DNA from: Doris montereyensis
Lineage: Eukaryota; Mollusca; Gastropoda; Nudibranchia; Dorididae
NCBI GenBank assembly: GCA_037039925.1
Contig: JAXRKP010001783.1
Coordinates: forward strand, 1 to 64,000
DNA: 64,000 nt
Direction of reading: 5' to 3'
Part shown: positions 35,446 to 47,344 of the stretch, piece after piece
How the letters are laid out: each line of letters starts with the position of its first letter
Position numbering within the stretch: the first letter of the stretch is position 1
Notes under the pieces: generated by a model
Told to the model about the DNA's origin: nothing
The model's input: only the letters and a program-made list of their open reading frames with translations
Database searches by the model: none
Program-made: the position numbers and the translations under genes

Positions 35446-35893
35446 TTTTTTCTTTATCAGTTCCTATTCTACATTCCGATGTATGGGTTTAGATGCCCGA
35501 AATGATCTTTTCTCCAGACTACCCTGTCTTGACATTTTCTGTCATCTTCTGTGAAGTTTTAATTTCTTTGCTTTAATGCCTCTTTTTATATCTTCTTCAC
35601 ACTCTCTCTGAGGTCTGCCTTCAGGTCTTACCTTTGGTTTGTACACAGTATACTGATTTAGATATTCTCTTTTCATTCATTCTGTTTACATGCCCAAACT
35701 ATCTTAATTTTCATACCTTTTTATCTCTTATTGTTTCTGAGGTTGTCTCTTTTAGTTTTCCCCTACTACGGTACTCTTCTGAAATATGTAAATAGATGTA
35801 TTTCATTTCAGCTGCTTTGTACACTGTAGGCCTAAATTCTGCTGTAGTCCGGGTTTCACTGCCATAGAGGAGGGAATAAACTGCATGTATATG
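35446..35893 (-). pseudogene. RTE-like LINE, 5'-truncated copy
   Basis: On the minus strand it runs from the LYGSETW-equivalent region (near 35,870-35,850) to the 3' tip (GAACTGATAAAG) and an AAAG-rich tail at 35,446. Same family as 58,753-64,000. Only about 450 bp of 3' sequence is retained. Confidence 0.8.
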
Positions 35894-36352
35894 TACAACA
35901 AGAAAGATGTAAAATACAAGTACATCGTATAATTATAATTTGCAATTGCAATAGAGTTAGGCCTAACAATTAATTATACACCTTCAATAGCATAGCATAC
36001 AACTGCACGACATACGATACAGCTGTTGTGACAAACAACTTGAAGAGTTTCGAGTTTGAAAGCATCGGCACATTTTTTCATTTCTTCCTAATTATGATAA
36101 ACTTGTCAACGACTTTTTTGCAATAGCATCTGACTGACACGAAACAACACAAGCCAACCTCAACCATATCGCGATAACAATTAATTTCGTAGCGTTTGTA
36201 GTTTCATCAAAGGAGATACATGCCTGAAAGTTATATTATCTAACCTAGCTGTGTCAATTGAAAGCTGAAAAAGACAGTTTGAAGATTCGCTTTGGCATCC
36301 AGAAAAACCTACTTGCATGGTTTTGTGTGTATGTGTGTGTATGTGTGTGTGT

Positions 36353-36353
<1 letters not shown>

Positions 36354-36436
<83 letters not shown>
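36354..36436. repeat. (GA)n microsatellite
   Basis: About 80 bp of pure GA preceded by a short GT run. Confidence 0.97.
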
Positions 36437-36438
<2 letters not shown>

Positions 36439-36736
36439 CAAATCTAAAAAAAAGGGTGCAGAGTTAGCAGTTTAGAGTTGCTGTGATACCATCAGACCAC
36501 TCATTGAGTCATGATTCGTTTTAAATTCGTAAAGTTTGCCATACTTTTGACATACATCTAGTCATGCCTTCATAGTAGAAACTAGCATGTTTTTTCTCAC
36601 ATCACCCATGTGTGAATGTGCTTCCACAAGTGGGATACAAGTATTATGAAGCTTTGACACACACAGCTGCATACGGGGGGATATGAATCGTGTATCACCT
36701 GTGTCCCGGTGAAAGCCACTTTGGATGTGTACATAA

Positions 36737-36956
36737 TGCGTGATGCGTAGTTCGTGATGCCTAATCAACGATTACATGGAAATTTAACTAAGGTGTATTC
36801 GCCAATGTGTGCGTGATGCGTAATTCGTGATGCCCTAAACAACGATTACATGGACATTTAACTAATGCGTATCCATCCATGTACGTGATGCGTTGTGGTG
36901 CACCTTAGCTAAGCTCCCATTTAATACTTGTTTACGCATCACGCATTACGCATCAC
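36737..36956. repeat. Tandem duplication plus inverted GATGCG motif
   Basis: A 73-bp unit starts at 36,741 and again at 36,814 (TGATGCGTA, TTCGTGATGCC, AACGATTACATGGA, TTTAACTAA). It is followed by reverse-complement copies of GTGATGCGTAATGCGTGATG at 36,934-36,956. It may be a small TIR element, but no TSD is visible. Confidence 0.65.
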
Positions 36957-38559
36957 CCTTTGCGTACTCATGGAAACTGGGCTTAATGCTACATAAACTG
37001 GGACCAGCAATGGGATGTTGGAGCTCGAATGAATTTCGCGTAAAAATATTCAAGATCAAACAATTAAAACTATAAATGACTTTCCAGGTAAATTTAAAAA
37101 GGCTTCTGAAAAACCTTAAAGCAGCTCTGTAGATAAAAGAACAAACTTTTGACAAAAAGGGAAAGCTTACAAGCCAATACTACAGCAGACTTCCGATGTA
37201 AACTAATACCCCTATCATTATAACACCTCTCACCTCACCAAGCATAGGGCCCCATTCAACGTGATGACAATAGGCCTACTAATGAAGATTGCGTTACATT
37301 TACATATACGGTACATATAATATATATACTAGTATCATAACGCAATAATTGCTTATCCACTCAAATTGGAATAATGGTAATCCTATCACTTTGATCTTTA
37401 ATATATCGCCCGTCTAATAAAATAATTTGATATGGACTGCAGACATGGATCTAGATCTAGATCTAGTTGTTTTTGTTTTTTTACGTCACGGCCAAGTTCA
37501 TGACACCGTTGACGGAAAACCGACTTGACCTGTTTAGCTTTACACTCCAGCTATCTTGACTTTTGGGGAAAAGAGGCCCACGGTTTTGTCGCTAGGCCAC
37601 CGAGAACAAAACAAGAAAGGTGTTGACGCATACATCTACGGGTTAAAGGAGAAAAAAACCCCAACAACAACCCAACCTTTGTAAAGTGGTGATTCAAACA
37701 AACCTAGATAATATTGAATAATAGAACAGTTGCTTAATCATCTTAGTGAATAATATGTAAGTAAGGCATGGCGTGGTTAACAGTAGGTACTCCAAACCCA
37801 AATTGAATTAATCAGAAAAAAGATTATCCAATGTAGATATCCCGAAAGAGTTTTTTATTCTGATTTAAATGATACCAAAATCAACATGATGGGTTTATTT
37901 TCACGGAAGTTATGCTCCTTTTTGAATTTCTGCAAAATGGCCAAAATATGGTCTTACAAGACCCTACGACTCAAAATGCCATTTTCAGACCGCTATTGTA
38001 TAATAACAAATTAAGCTAACCCTTGAAAACCACTAAAGTAAGAGATAATGTTGCTGACAGTAGGTCCAATTTTTTTCAGGATGCCTGAAAGTATACTTTT
38101 TAAGTTATACTTCTTAAAATATGCCGAAATCATTGCACGTTTTCGTTAACGGGGCCGAAAAACAGAAAAATAGGAATTTCAAAACCTTTTAAAAATCTTT
38201 ACTTTTAACCAATCTTGTCGATCTTGGTATCAAATGAAAGAGGAGAAGGAGCTTATCCATTCCTGATTAGATAAACAACATCAAAAGAGAAACATAACTA
38301 CAATAATGGCTTGGTTATGACATGATTTCAGTTTATTAAAATATTTACAATTTTAAAAATTCAGTAAAAAAAAAAATTATCATGAAGAAAGTTTTTCCCC
38401 CACCAGATATATCAATTAACAAATATGAATTTATCAACATAAAAACAAAAAAGACTCCAAATATGTTACAAAGTCAAATAAAATCATTAACTAGACCATG
38501 ATTTCAATTTTATTTCAGACTAAAAAAAAGAAACACTAATTAAAAAATTGTTTTAAATT

Positions 38560-39920
38560 TGAGATTAAATCTTCTTCTTGAGTACCTGACAGAGTTAGAA
38601 TTTTATCTTTGATTATTTCTGTTATTTGATTTTAGATTTACCAGTTGCTGAAAGATTTTTTATTAATATGCCTACTTGTTCACTACTTTCACAAACACTT
38701 CCGTTGTTATCTATCCTCTTATTAATAAACCATGTTTTTCTAAATCTGCTGCTGCCGTGTCAATTTTTTGCTGACTTTCTACCATGTTCTGTTTTAATTT
38801 GATTGAGATTTCTGTTTTTAACTGATTTAGATTCTCATCTAAAGTGACTTGATGATTTACTACTTTTTGATGTTCCATTCATAATCTAAATGGAGAGTAA
38901 TATTTTTAGAATCTTAATATTTTTTCTGCTACTTGCAAATTTGAAATAACTAAACCTTCAGCATTCATATTAAGGCATGTTTGGGCTGATAGCAATGTTT
39001 CAAAGTTATGATCAAAAAGATGTTTACCTATCATTCTCATATCTTCACTAACTTTATGAGTAGCTCACTCCTGCTTCAGACCGTAAAAGAATTGTAGCTT
39101 ATTTTTCTCCTGATTTTACTTACTTCATGAAAGTTTTCTTGTTTAAAAACCTTTTCATTCAGACTATCATTGCATTTATTGACTAATTTTGTTTCTTTCT
39201 TCAAAGTTTTTACTTCTTTTTCTTTATTTCCAAGGTGGCTTCTAAATAATTAATGACACTATCTTTTTGGTCAATTTCAACTTTTCTTTTTCTTTCTGAA
39301 TTTTGCAATGACAACTGGTGGGTGGCTAATTTAATACTGTTTCTGGAAATTTTTCTTTTTAGATTTTGGTTCTCTCTTTTCAGATTCATATTCTCTTCTT
39401 TTCACTTTTTTAAAATCTTCAAGTTCCTTTTCAAACTTGGCTATTTTGATTTTTAGACTTTTCAATGACTACAGGGTTATTGTTACTAATGTTACCTTTC
39501 TCACACTTTTGTTTGATGAACTGATGGAACTGTTAGGAAGGTTAGATTGTTACGTTTAGGGTTTGTTTAATTAAAGCAAAATTCTTCATCTAGAAACTTT
39601 TGATAATTATCAGGTTTTTTTTTCGGTTTGCAGTTCAAATTTTTTAGTCCTTAATTTGCCTAATCTTTGGATTAGATTTTTAATGATTTTACTATCTTGT
39701 TCCTTTGCTTCATCTCTCATTGATTAAGTAAAAGACCCACTTTGCCATAAAATTTGGATTAAATCTCTGTTCTCTAAAATTTGTCTAATTCTACAACTAT
39801 GCTGTTTGTAAGTTTGAAATTTGAAGGGTTTTGAAAATTCTGAGTATTGACCTAACAAAATATTCCTGTCAATATTGGCAGCTGATAGAGTATCTGAAAT
39901 AAAATTGAAATCAAAAATTA
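38560..39920 (-). pseudogene. Decayed coiled-coil reading frame, unrecognised family
   Basis: Reading down from about 39,900, the minus strand encodes DTLSAANIDRNILLGQYSEF, then KPFKFQTYKQHSCRIRQILE. Long lysine/glutamate/leucine-rich helical stretches follow in shifting frames (KIAKFEKELEDFKKVKRR near 39,430; LATHQLSLQNSERKRKVEID near 39,310; HLFDHNFETLLSAQTCLNMN near 39,020; DENLNQLKTEISIKLKQNMV near 38,830). Stops and one-base shifts recur every 100-200 bp, yet coding bias persists for 1.3 kb. It therefore looks like a fossil protein of some 400 residues. I do not recognise it. Confidence 0.55.
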
Positions 39921-39931
39921 AATCTAAATAA

Positions 39932-40075
39932 CTAATCACCACATCCGTGGACCCTCAAATTCAAATAACTGCACAGCTTTGCGATATGTCGACGATATGA
40001 TGCTTCGAAGAGGACCAGAGAAGCTTGATGGAGGACAGAGTTGCCACTGTAGAGGTAGCCAAACCAGTCAATAAC
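39932..40075 (-). CDS. Candidate exon upstream of the coiled-coil fossil
   Basis: After an acceptor-like TTTTTCCAAG on the minus strand, 47 codons are open: VIDWFGYLYSGNSVLHQASL, then VLFEASYRRHIAKLCSYLNL, to TAG at 39,934-39,932. It is compatible in phase 0 with a first exon ending at 40,914. It is either a short two-exon protein or the N-terminus of the coiled-coil gene, with the stop being decay. Confidence 0.4.
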   Translation of the reverse strand, partial: VIDWFGYLYSGNSVLHQASLVLFEASYRRHIAKLCSYLNLRVHGCGD

Positions 40076-40909
40076 CTTGGAAAAACAAAAGGAAAAAATA
40101 TGCATATTATATATATAGCTGTCATCCGCTGTAAAATAATATACAAAATAAATTACGAGTCATGATCCTCTGCAAAAAAATAATAATTTGAGTGTTTAAT
40201 GCCTCTAACTTTAGTAAGCCGACAAGTCTACACTAGATACCGGTATCTAGATTCAGTATTTTAAGACTTCATATGCTACTATTAGCCTTTGTAGATTAAA
40301 TAATTCAATTTGGAAAAAAGTGGGTTTTTCCACAGCTTACTGCAGTGCTAGATTTTAGAAGCTACGTAGAACCATGGAGTTTCTATGGCTTGGACATAAA
40401 GTGGCAGGGGCCAATTATAAACAAATCAATCATAATTTACCTTAAAAAATAAAACTAAAAAACACAGTCATTCACGATAAATCAGACTAAGAAACAACCC
40501 TCCTTCCCATGCAATCAACAAAAATGAATTTGCCCAACAGATCTTCACTTCCGTTCAGACCCGATAGACCCAACTTACAGTACCGGTAGCCATTATGTCT
40601 CGATTCAGAAAAAGTGAAAAAACACTCATCTTCTTGAATGGAATACAGTTTAAATAAACATAATATTGATGAACCATTACTATAAATATTGAGTTTAAAT
40701 ATCATGTCATCAACATCATCAGTCCATATTTCCCTTCACGGGACAAAAAAAAATAGGCGACTTCATAAACTTGCTCAACGGAGTCGTAGATCTAGAAAAC
40801 TGAGATCGCTACGACTTCTGACAAACTCATGCAGGTTTAAAAAAATAAAAGATAAATATAATTTTAACTTTTCCTAATATGCACAAATCTAAAATCTTAA
40901 GACACTTAC

Positions 40910-40958
40910 CTACAAGTTCGTGTAAGATGTTGGCCATTTCGGACATCGGAGTTGCCAT
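40910..40958 (-). CDS. Candidate first exon (MATPMSEMANILHELV)
   Basis: ATG at 40,958 opens MATPMSEMANILHELV, ending at a strong AG|GTAAGT donor (phase 1, exon to 40,910) or an alternative CTT|GTAGGT donor (phase 0, exon to 40,914). The phase-0 form joins 40,075-39,932 inside the same putative element. The phase-1 form would join the host exon at 16,758. The first is favoured because both lie between the 18-bp TIRs. Confidence 0.4.
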
Positions 40959-41603
40959 ATAAAATCAAAATATGAGAGCCCTCAAGCGTAGCCAGTCACT
41001 ACCAATGGCGGAGGAGAAAGAGAAAGTGGTCGCTATGCACATCGTAGTAAAAGTTGGACTTTTTAGATAAGACCTCATACGATGGAGTCATAGTTTCGAA
41101 TGATTTTGTCGTTGAATTTAAGTAGAAAAAAGGTTGAATTTTAATATGGTGACCATGAAGTTGCCTTTTTTCCCCAGGAAAACCCTTTTTTCGCGATTTA
41201 AATTTTAAAAATCATTTTTCGCCAACTTATAGTAAAGATAGAAAGACGATGTTTATACCATTGGAAAGAGTGACATTTTTTTTCTACCGGATGGTGCTAC
41301 ATTTGTCAAATAGCTTTAGGAGGAGGGCACCTGTTGGGAATATGAAAAAGTGAGGTTCCTCAAACCATGAATTTTCTTGCGTGTTTTGCCGTAAAACACA
41401 TTTTTTCAAAACGTTACAAAACATAACACATACAAACGAAAATATGACGAAATGAAAGAAGAAAAGAAAAACTCGTTTAAATGAGATCAGTCTCATCATT
41501 GTAGGTTTAATACTTTTATTTTCTGAATCAGTGAAGTTCGCCAAATTTGACGATTTCAGTGCTCGCTCACCCGTTTTGAGGCGGGTTTGGAGTACCTACT
41601 TTC

Positions 41604-42235
41604 AACACAATAAAAGCCAGAAATATTATTCAAAGTATAGCATTAGCAAGTTAGTACTCATTTTGATCGCTACAATAAACGCTATCCACAACAAACTTAT
41701 TGGATGATCTATTATGACTATTGACTCAGATAGGACGGAAGTTACGGAACATATTCTCCGCACCTATTATTAAATCATGGCACCTTCTTAAAATAAGTAA
41801 AAAGGTACTGGTGCACATAAAACAGTGCCAATAAGTAGGCTAGTTGAGAGCCTCTCAAGGTTTTATGATGTTTCAAAGTATTATCCTACTCTTTTCTTAG
41901 GTTTATGGGAGAAAACTGTATTCAAATAACAGAATATAAGAGAAAAAATACGATTTTCTCAAAATGTCCTTTTTGTTCATTATTTCCTACCTACTTTTTT
42001 ATTTCTCAATGTATTTTCATGAAATTTGGTATGGACGATGAGTGGGGGAAAACAGAAAAACAGTCAGATGCGTTTTTTGATATGTATGATAGTTTTGAAA
42101 AAAAAAATGTTTACAATGTTTTTGTATATTTTTGGTTGTTCTCATATGCTATTTTCAAAAATTCATAAAATCAAAACTTACACATGAAACAGCAATCCGA
42201 TCTGATCGAATTTAGATTTTGTATCAAATAAGGTG
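41604..42235 (+). repeat. Interspersed repeat Rep-R, copy 2
   Basis: Aligns with 12,813-13,405 from TTTCAACACA onward. The left 170 bp of the family is replaced by the 18-bp TIR and the element interior. Confidence 0.7.
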
Positions 42236-42463
42236 TGTGCCAAGTTTGAAACAAATTTGTTGAAAAATGAAAAAAACCTATCGATATTAAAATCGGTGAA
42301 ATTTGGGGTAAAATCCAAGATGGCCGCCGCTTCCATGACAACCGGAAGCGTCAGGAAAAAAAAAACCAACGACATATTTCAACTCAGTACACCATGCCCA
42401 TTACACCTATACATAAGTTAAATTTATAGGAACAAACAGGAACATTTTCACTTCAGGATCCCT

Positions 42464-42484
42464 TCCCCCCCCCCCCCCCCCCCC
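42464..42484. repeat. Poly-C tract
   Basis: About 21 consecutive C residues. Length is probably unreliable in assembly. Confidence 0.9.
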
Positions 42485-42739
42485 AAGTCGCCCCCTCATT
42501 CTTCCTCCTTTCTGTTTTTCCTTCTCACATCACATTATGTGAATGTGAGTGATGCTTGTATACATGTAGTAATACTAATAATACATATTATAAGTGTAGA
42601 CATAATTCTTTTGTTTCTTTTTGGTAGCAGTAGCAGACGAAGGGTTATACAACTTCACGTGTTTGTTCTGTGTCCCTTGGTGGAGTTGTCACTTATTTGT
42701 AATTATTGTTTAGCACTTTTTTTTCCCTCTCACACACAG

Positions 42740-42885
42740 GTGACATGGCTGGACTGGCTCTCGGCCTCCTTATGATTGGAATCCTGCTGGGCTTTGGTGT
42801 GGTCTTAGTGGTGTTCAAGGTAAAAGGTGGCATCGTCAGTGGCAATCACGATATCAACATGTCTAAATTAGAAGAGTCAAGCTAG
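42740..42885 (+). CDS. Terminal exon of a single-pass membrane protein
   Basis: A strong acceptor (TTTTTTTTCCCTCTCACACACAG, shown by its pyrimidine run and CAG at 42,737-42,739) precedes an open frame in phase 1. It encodes DMAGLALGLLMIGILLGFGV, then VLVVFKVKGGIVSGNHDINM, SKLEESS and stop at 42,883-42,885. There is one 23-residue hydrophobic helix, a basic stop-transfer KVK, and a 23-residue cytoplasmic tail. This is the classic 3' end of a type I receptor-like gene. Upstream exons must lie to the left on the plus strand, but none was recognised. The family is unknown. Confidence 0.6.
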
Positions 42886-43279
42886 AAATCACTAAGACAT
42901 CACTTTTCTTACGATCAAAGACCTTTTCCTTTTTAAAGTTTGATTGATTAATACACTGTGTTTTTGTCCCTTTCACTGATTCATCTTTTCTTTTGTTTCT
43001 TCATTTTATTATTTTTACTTCATTCATCATTTTTCATATTGATTATGGTGTATTTCTATGACAATGACAATGACATTGTATTGTTGTATAGGCAGGAGGT
43101 CTCTACGCTTTATATTATTTATAACTTTTATTTACTCTTTCTTTCATGTCTGCCCACGTCATGTCTTGTTCTGCTTTCTTCTCTCATGTGATTATCTATA
43201 AATATTTACCTACATGCCTTTTTCAAATCGTGTTATTTATTTTAAGCTACATTGTACATCAAATCATAAAACCAAGTTA

Positions 43280-43290
43280 AATAAAATAAA
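43280..43290 (+). promoter_or_regulatory. Polyadenylation signal candidates
   Basis: Overlapping AATAAAATAAA lies about 400 bp after the stop codon of the membrane-protein exon, a plausible 3' UTR length. Confidence 0.4.
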
Positions 43291-43493
43291 GGTTATATCA
43301 TCATCTTCTATTTAAAGTGTATCTTATGTATTTACATTTGTCTGCTTCATGTATTCACATTGATTTGTAAATTCATAATGATATGAGTGTTGTAATTTTC
43401 AATAAAAAGCATAAAAATCACTTTCACCGTCGGTGTGACATTTCGGGTATAACCCTCCTTCAAAGAACAAACTAGTAATAATCTGATTTGATA

Positions 43494-43835
43494 AGATAAA
43501 GATAAAGATAAAGATGGATTTATAGTCTGCATCCCCGCACAAGGGCAAGCTCGTCACCGACTGTGTACATCATCATCACCCAGCCGGCCATTTCCTTCAA
43601 AGTCCTTCTCAACTCCCGGGAGAACATACAGTACACCCACCTGTTGAGCTTTACGCATTAACACTCTGACAAGATCTTTCTCTACCTATAGCTGGGTACT
43701 CATTCACACCTGAGTCAAGTGAGGAAAGTAGAGTGAAGTACACATGTCATATGAGTACGACGTTGTGGAAAAAATAAACATACCCACCTGTGAGGTTTGA
43801 ACAAGTGTTGTCGTTATTACAAGTTCACAACACTA
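43494..43835 (-). mobile_element. SINE-B copy, near complete
   Basis: A (GATAAA)n tail lies at the left. The body has GGATTTATAGTCTGCATCCC and AAAGTCCTTCTCAACTCC. The right end has, on the minus strand, a B-box-like TTCAAACCTCAC within a tRNA-like head. Confidence 0.7.
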
Positions 43836-44571
43836 CAGGTCAGCTACAACGTTCCTTAATTTAACGCCCATTTCTCACATTAAAATATCAGTTTCATGGT
43901 ATGGTATATTTCAGACTAAAAATAACCCAAAACAACATAGTACCTGTAAAATATTTAATTTAGAATATATCAGTAAACAGGAATATTATCAAATTTGTGT
44001 AAACCTGACATCTGTTACACTGCTTGTTACACACAATTTAAACTTTTTCACTCTGAACTAATGAAATAAGAGATGCATTTTTCTTAATGAAAATGTTCTT
44101 ATAATTATAATAAGGAACATATTTTCATCAGGCACACAACAACATCCACCATACTTTCTCTACTGGCTGAAAGAACAATTGATTACGTCCATTTTTCAAC
44201 AGAATTGTATTTGTTTACAACAGTGTGTTATTTTTTCTTTCAATAGTGAAGATTCAATTCATAATTTTGACTGGTCCATATACACAAACTGTTTTAAAGA
44301 CAATAATTTCTACTTCTTTCCTTGCTCCATGTTTACACTTCCGTTGTAAAGTTTGTTTGATGTGCATTTAAAGTTCTCTGAATTTCTACTACAATGTCAA
44401 CTTTTAATCCTACAACATAATGTAATAATCTCCATGCACAAAAAGAACTAAATCGATCCAATCATAGAGGAATATCATAGTTGAGCGTTCCAGACCATGC
44501 TTAGGTTTTACTGATACATGGCTAAGGAAAACAATAATAAAGAACAAAATATTCATGTATATACATACGTA

Positions 44572-45308
44572 CAGTCGCATCCGGTTAATCGCAATGCGAC
44601 AGGAGCAGAAAAAGTTGCTGCGATTATCCAAGTTGCGATTAACCTGATTCCAATATGAGTACTTGATAACTAGGTGTATCTGTCTGTTGCAATATTTTTG
44701 CATAGATAACTTTGCCCTTGAGTCTAAGTTTTACGGGCTTGGGACTTTCATTAACATTCTCATCTGTGAAAAGTTGTATACATTCAAAAAGATATTACAC
44801 AGCCAGCAAAGCATAAGACAGTAATTCAGTTCATTCCTTCTGTTGAGATAGTAGTCTAGTAAGCTACAACATGTGCAGCACGTGTTAAGTGACGGCACTC
44901 CTTTTGATCTAAAGGTCAGTCGCGGCTGCCCACTCGGCTTATTGGCTGGGGAAAGCCATATGTTACTAATGTTACATTATTGTACCGTACACTACTGCAT
45001 TGTCCAGCTGTCTGAGTCTCTTTAAGTAAGGCCAATTGCACCTTTTATTGTCTGCTAGACCTACAATCAGTACTGTCAGGTCATTGTATCATTACGGTTG
45101 TGAGGTAATGATAACGTAGACATGCGAGCATCGATTAGCAGTGTGAAATGAGAAAAATACAGACCGAAAATCTGAGGCAAGGTGTCTCCGGGGTTGCGAT
45201 TATCCGATGTCCGTTCGTTTAACCGTTTAACTAATTCTGTTTCTTAGATAAAGTTGCAATAACGCGGAAATTGCGATCAACCGAGTTGCGATAAACCGAA
45301 GTCAACTG
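44572..45308. mobile_element. Non-autonomous TIR element (pogo/Tigger-like ends)
   Basis: The left end CAGTCGCATCCGGTTAATCG and the right end (inverted) CAGTTGACTTCGGTTTATCG match at about 16 of 20 positions. Internal copies of TTGCGATTA-type text recur near both ends. TA precedes the left end; the right flank is CA, possibly a mutated TA duplication. No transposase is visible in 737 bp. Resemblance to Tc1/mariner-pogo ends is inference. Confidence 0.6.
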
Positions 45309-45309
45309 C

Positions 45310-46250
45310 ACCTATATAATAATCATGACAACACCACATAAATCGGAAAATGGTCAACATATAACACTAACAGTAACAGTGCATGGAAACAAAAAAACAA
45401 ACAAACCTAAAACAGCAGCAAAAAAAAACATCCAGCTCAAGCAGATTTTCTTGGTTTTGTTTTTATTTTCAATCTAAAAGTAGGCACATTAAATAAACAT
45501 CAAAGACCAAAATATAACACCAAACTAATAAATCAGTTCAGTAGTCTTTTAATTGAATTTTTGAATTGACTTGAATTCAATTGAATACATCTTATATCCA
45601 CTAAGGGAAATCTGTTTTTGTTACACTACAGTGAGTACATATAATTTCGCTAGCTTAGCTTTTCGCTTTCAGGGCACAATAGGCCTGGCCCATGACTCGC
45701 TCATCATACATTATTATTAGACAATCTTGTAGGTCAACCATCTAATGTACTAAGTAGACACTCCCCCCCCCCCGTCTCTTTTAGGCATATCGTGCACTTC
45801 ATACACATGCATTGGTGAAGTCGGAATTGAAAAAATATTATGAATTGTTAGGCAAGCATCTACAGTATACACACTTTTGTGCTTCTCTGGTGTACATTGA
45901 CATTGATGATGTTGGTGATGAAAAGGATAAAGATGATGAGGGTGGTGATGATTATGAATATGAAGAAAAAAAATGTTGGAACTATCACAGGCTTGCCAAG
46001 AATAATTCAACAAAGCCTCTCAGAAAATAGATTTACGTTGCATTGGTTGGATACAAGATTTAAGGTCTTGAAAATCAAAACTTGGAACTAAAATCATGCC
46101 ATATGAGTCACATTCGACATCCCATCACATTTACAAACATGCATTATCACATAGCTTAAATTCATAACACAATCTTGAACTGCTCAAAGTGAAACAAAAT
46201 TCAGATGATTGTTATTTGGGAAATTTATTGGTAGCATACAAAAACACTTG
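45310..46250. other. No gene or recognised repeat seen
   Basis: AT-rich. An acidic plus-strand open frame at 45,812-46,030 arises from GAT-rich sequence and has no domain. Confidence 0.35.
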
Positions 46251-46251
46251 T

Positions 46252-46530
46252 GGCCTCTATAGCCGAGTAGTTAGGCTGTCAAACTTGGAAAAGTTACCAC
46301 TGACACACATTTCTTCCACCCAAACCAGGAGCAGATACATGTAGGTAGAAGCACTAGTTCTAGACTAAAAACCTGAGTTAGACTAGCGTCCCATCCAGGA
46401 GGTGATTATTGTCACCTGTTCCCTTTCGTGCTAGGGCAAACGGAGATAAGCTCTGAGTCTATGGGCCGTAATGGCCGTGAAGGAACTTTGCTCTGCAACT
46501 ACAGTGGACACTGGATATATATCTCCACAT
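46252..46530 (+). mobile_element. SINE-C copy, tRNA-derived
   Basis: The head GGCCTCTATAGCCGAGTAGT then TAGGCTGTCAAAC contains a good A box (TAGCCGAGTAGTTAGG). The body includes CCCATCCAGGAGGTGATTAT and GAAGGAACTTTGC. There is one copy only in this window. Confidence 0.6.
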
Positions 46531-46766
46531 ATCGACAGAACTGGACATGGTAATGTCATGTTGAATAAAAAGGTCTACAGAAAAAAAAGTAAAAAGTATT
46601 TCCAATACCCAGAGGTGAACGTAGGGTACTCACGAATAGAGTTCTGATTTTTCTAGGCATAAGGCATAATGTGGTAGTTTGCCATTGCTTTCCATGATGG
46701 TTTGCAGGACCATATTGGCCATCTGGAGATGTCATAGAGAGACTACTACAATGCTTGGTGAGGCGC

Positions 46767-46850
46767 TAGTTTATTTCATTGAAATCTAACCCATTCACCA
46801 TAAGCCATAATCTCAGGGTGAATTAAGAGAAACGGCGAGATGAGGGATAA
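46767..46850. repeat. Interspersed repeat Rep-S, copy 3
   Basis: TTTATTTCATTGAAATCTAA followed by CAGGGTGAATTAAGAGAAAC, matching 10,033 and 9,121. A detached right end (GAGCCTACCAGTAGCC) sits near 47,265. Confidence 0.5.
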
Positions 46851-47344
46851 ACAAAGCTGCCAATCTTTTCAAATCGGAAAACAGACCAGCAAACACCTAA
46901 CTCACATGACGGCCAGTAATGTTAAAAAAAACATGGATACATTCAACTTGAATCAAACCTCTTTAAAGTAAAAATAACACAAAAGTGCAAATTGCTCTTC
47001 TTTCTGGTGAAGCATGACGATAGTTTTGCAAACTCAGAATGGCATCTCTACAATATCATCCAAATTTCTCTGAGTTAGTGCCATTAACTTATGGTTTCTT
47101 ATACAAAAACACATTTAACCCTAGTATACGTACTTTTCAAGGCAAACACAGACTTATGTACTCGACGCCAAAAAAAGCCCCTACATTCCATACATATTAA
47201 ATGTAGGTATTTTACGTACTGGTTGGCAGCTATCGATAAGTGACTAAAGAAAAGGAAAGATGTAGAGCCTACCAGTAGCCCTAGCAAACACCAACTGGTG
47301 AAGCATGTGCTACAATATCAGACAGATCATGTGGAGAGAGCTGT

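Larger units (their letters stand above)
37782..41603 (-). mobile_element. Putative 3.8-kb element with 18-bp TIRs and a coiled-coil gene
   Basis: AGTAGGTACTCCAAACCC at 37,782-37,799 is repeated exactly in inverted orientation at 41,586-41,603. The right boundary coincides with the point where Rep-R homology begins (41,604), as expected for an insertion. AGT...ACT ends recall Polinton/Maverick or some other TIR elements, but no polymerase, integrase or ATPase is seen. Flanking hexamers GTTAAC and TTCAAC match at only four of six positions. All recognisable coding signal inside is on the minus strand. Confidence 0.5.

Noticed and set aside
45812..46030. Acidic 72-codon open frame
   Set aside because: It arises from GAT/GAA-rich low-complexity sequence with no motif or splice context.
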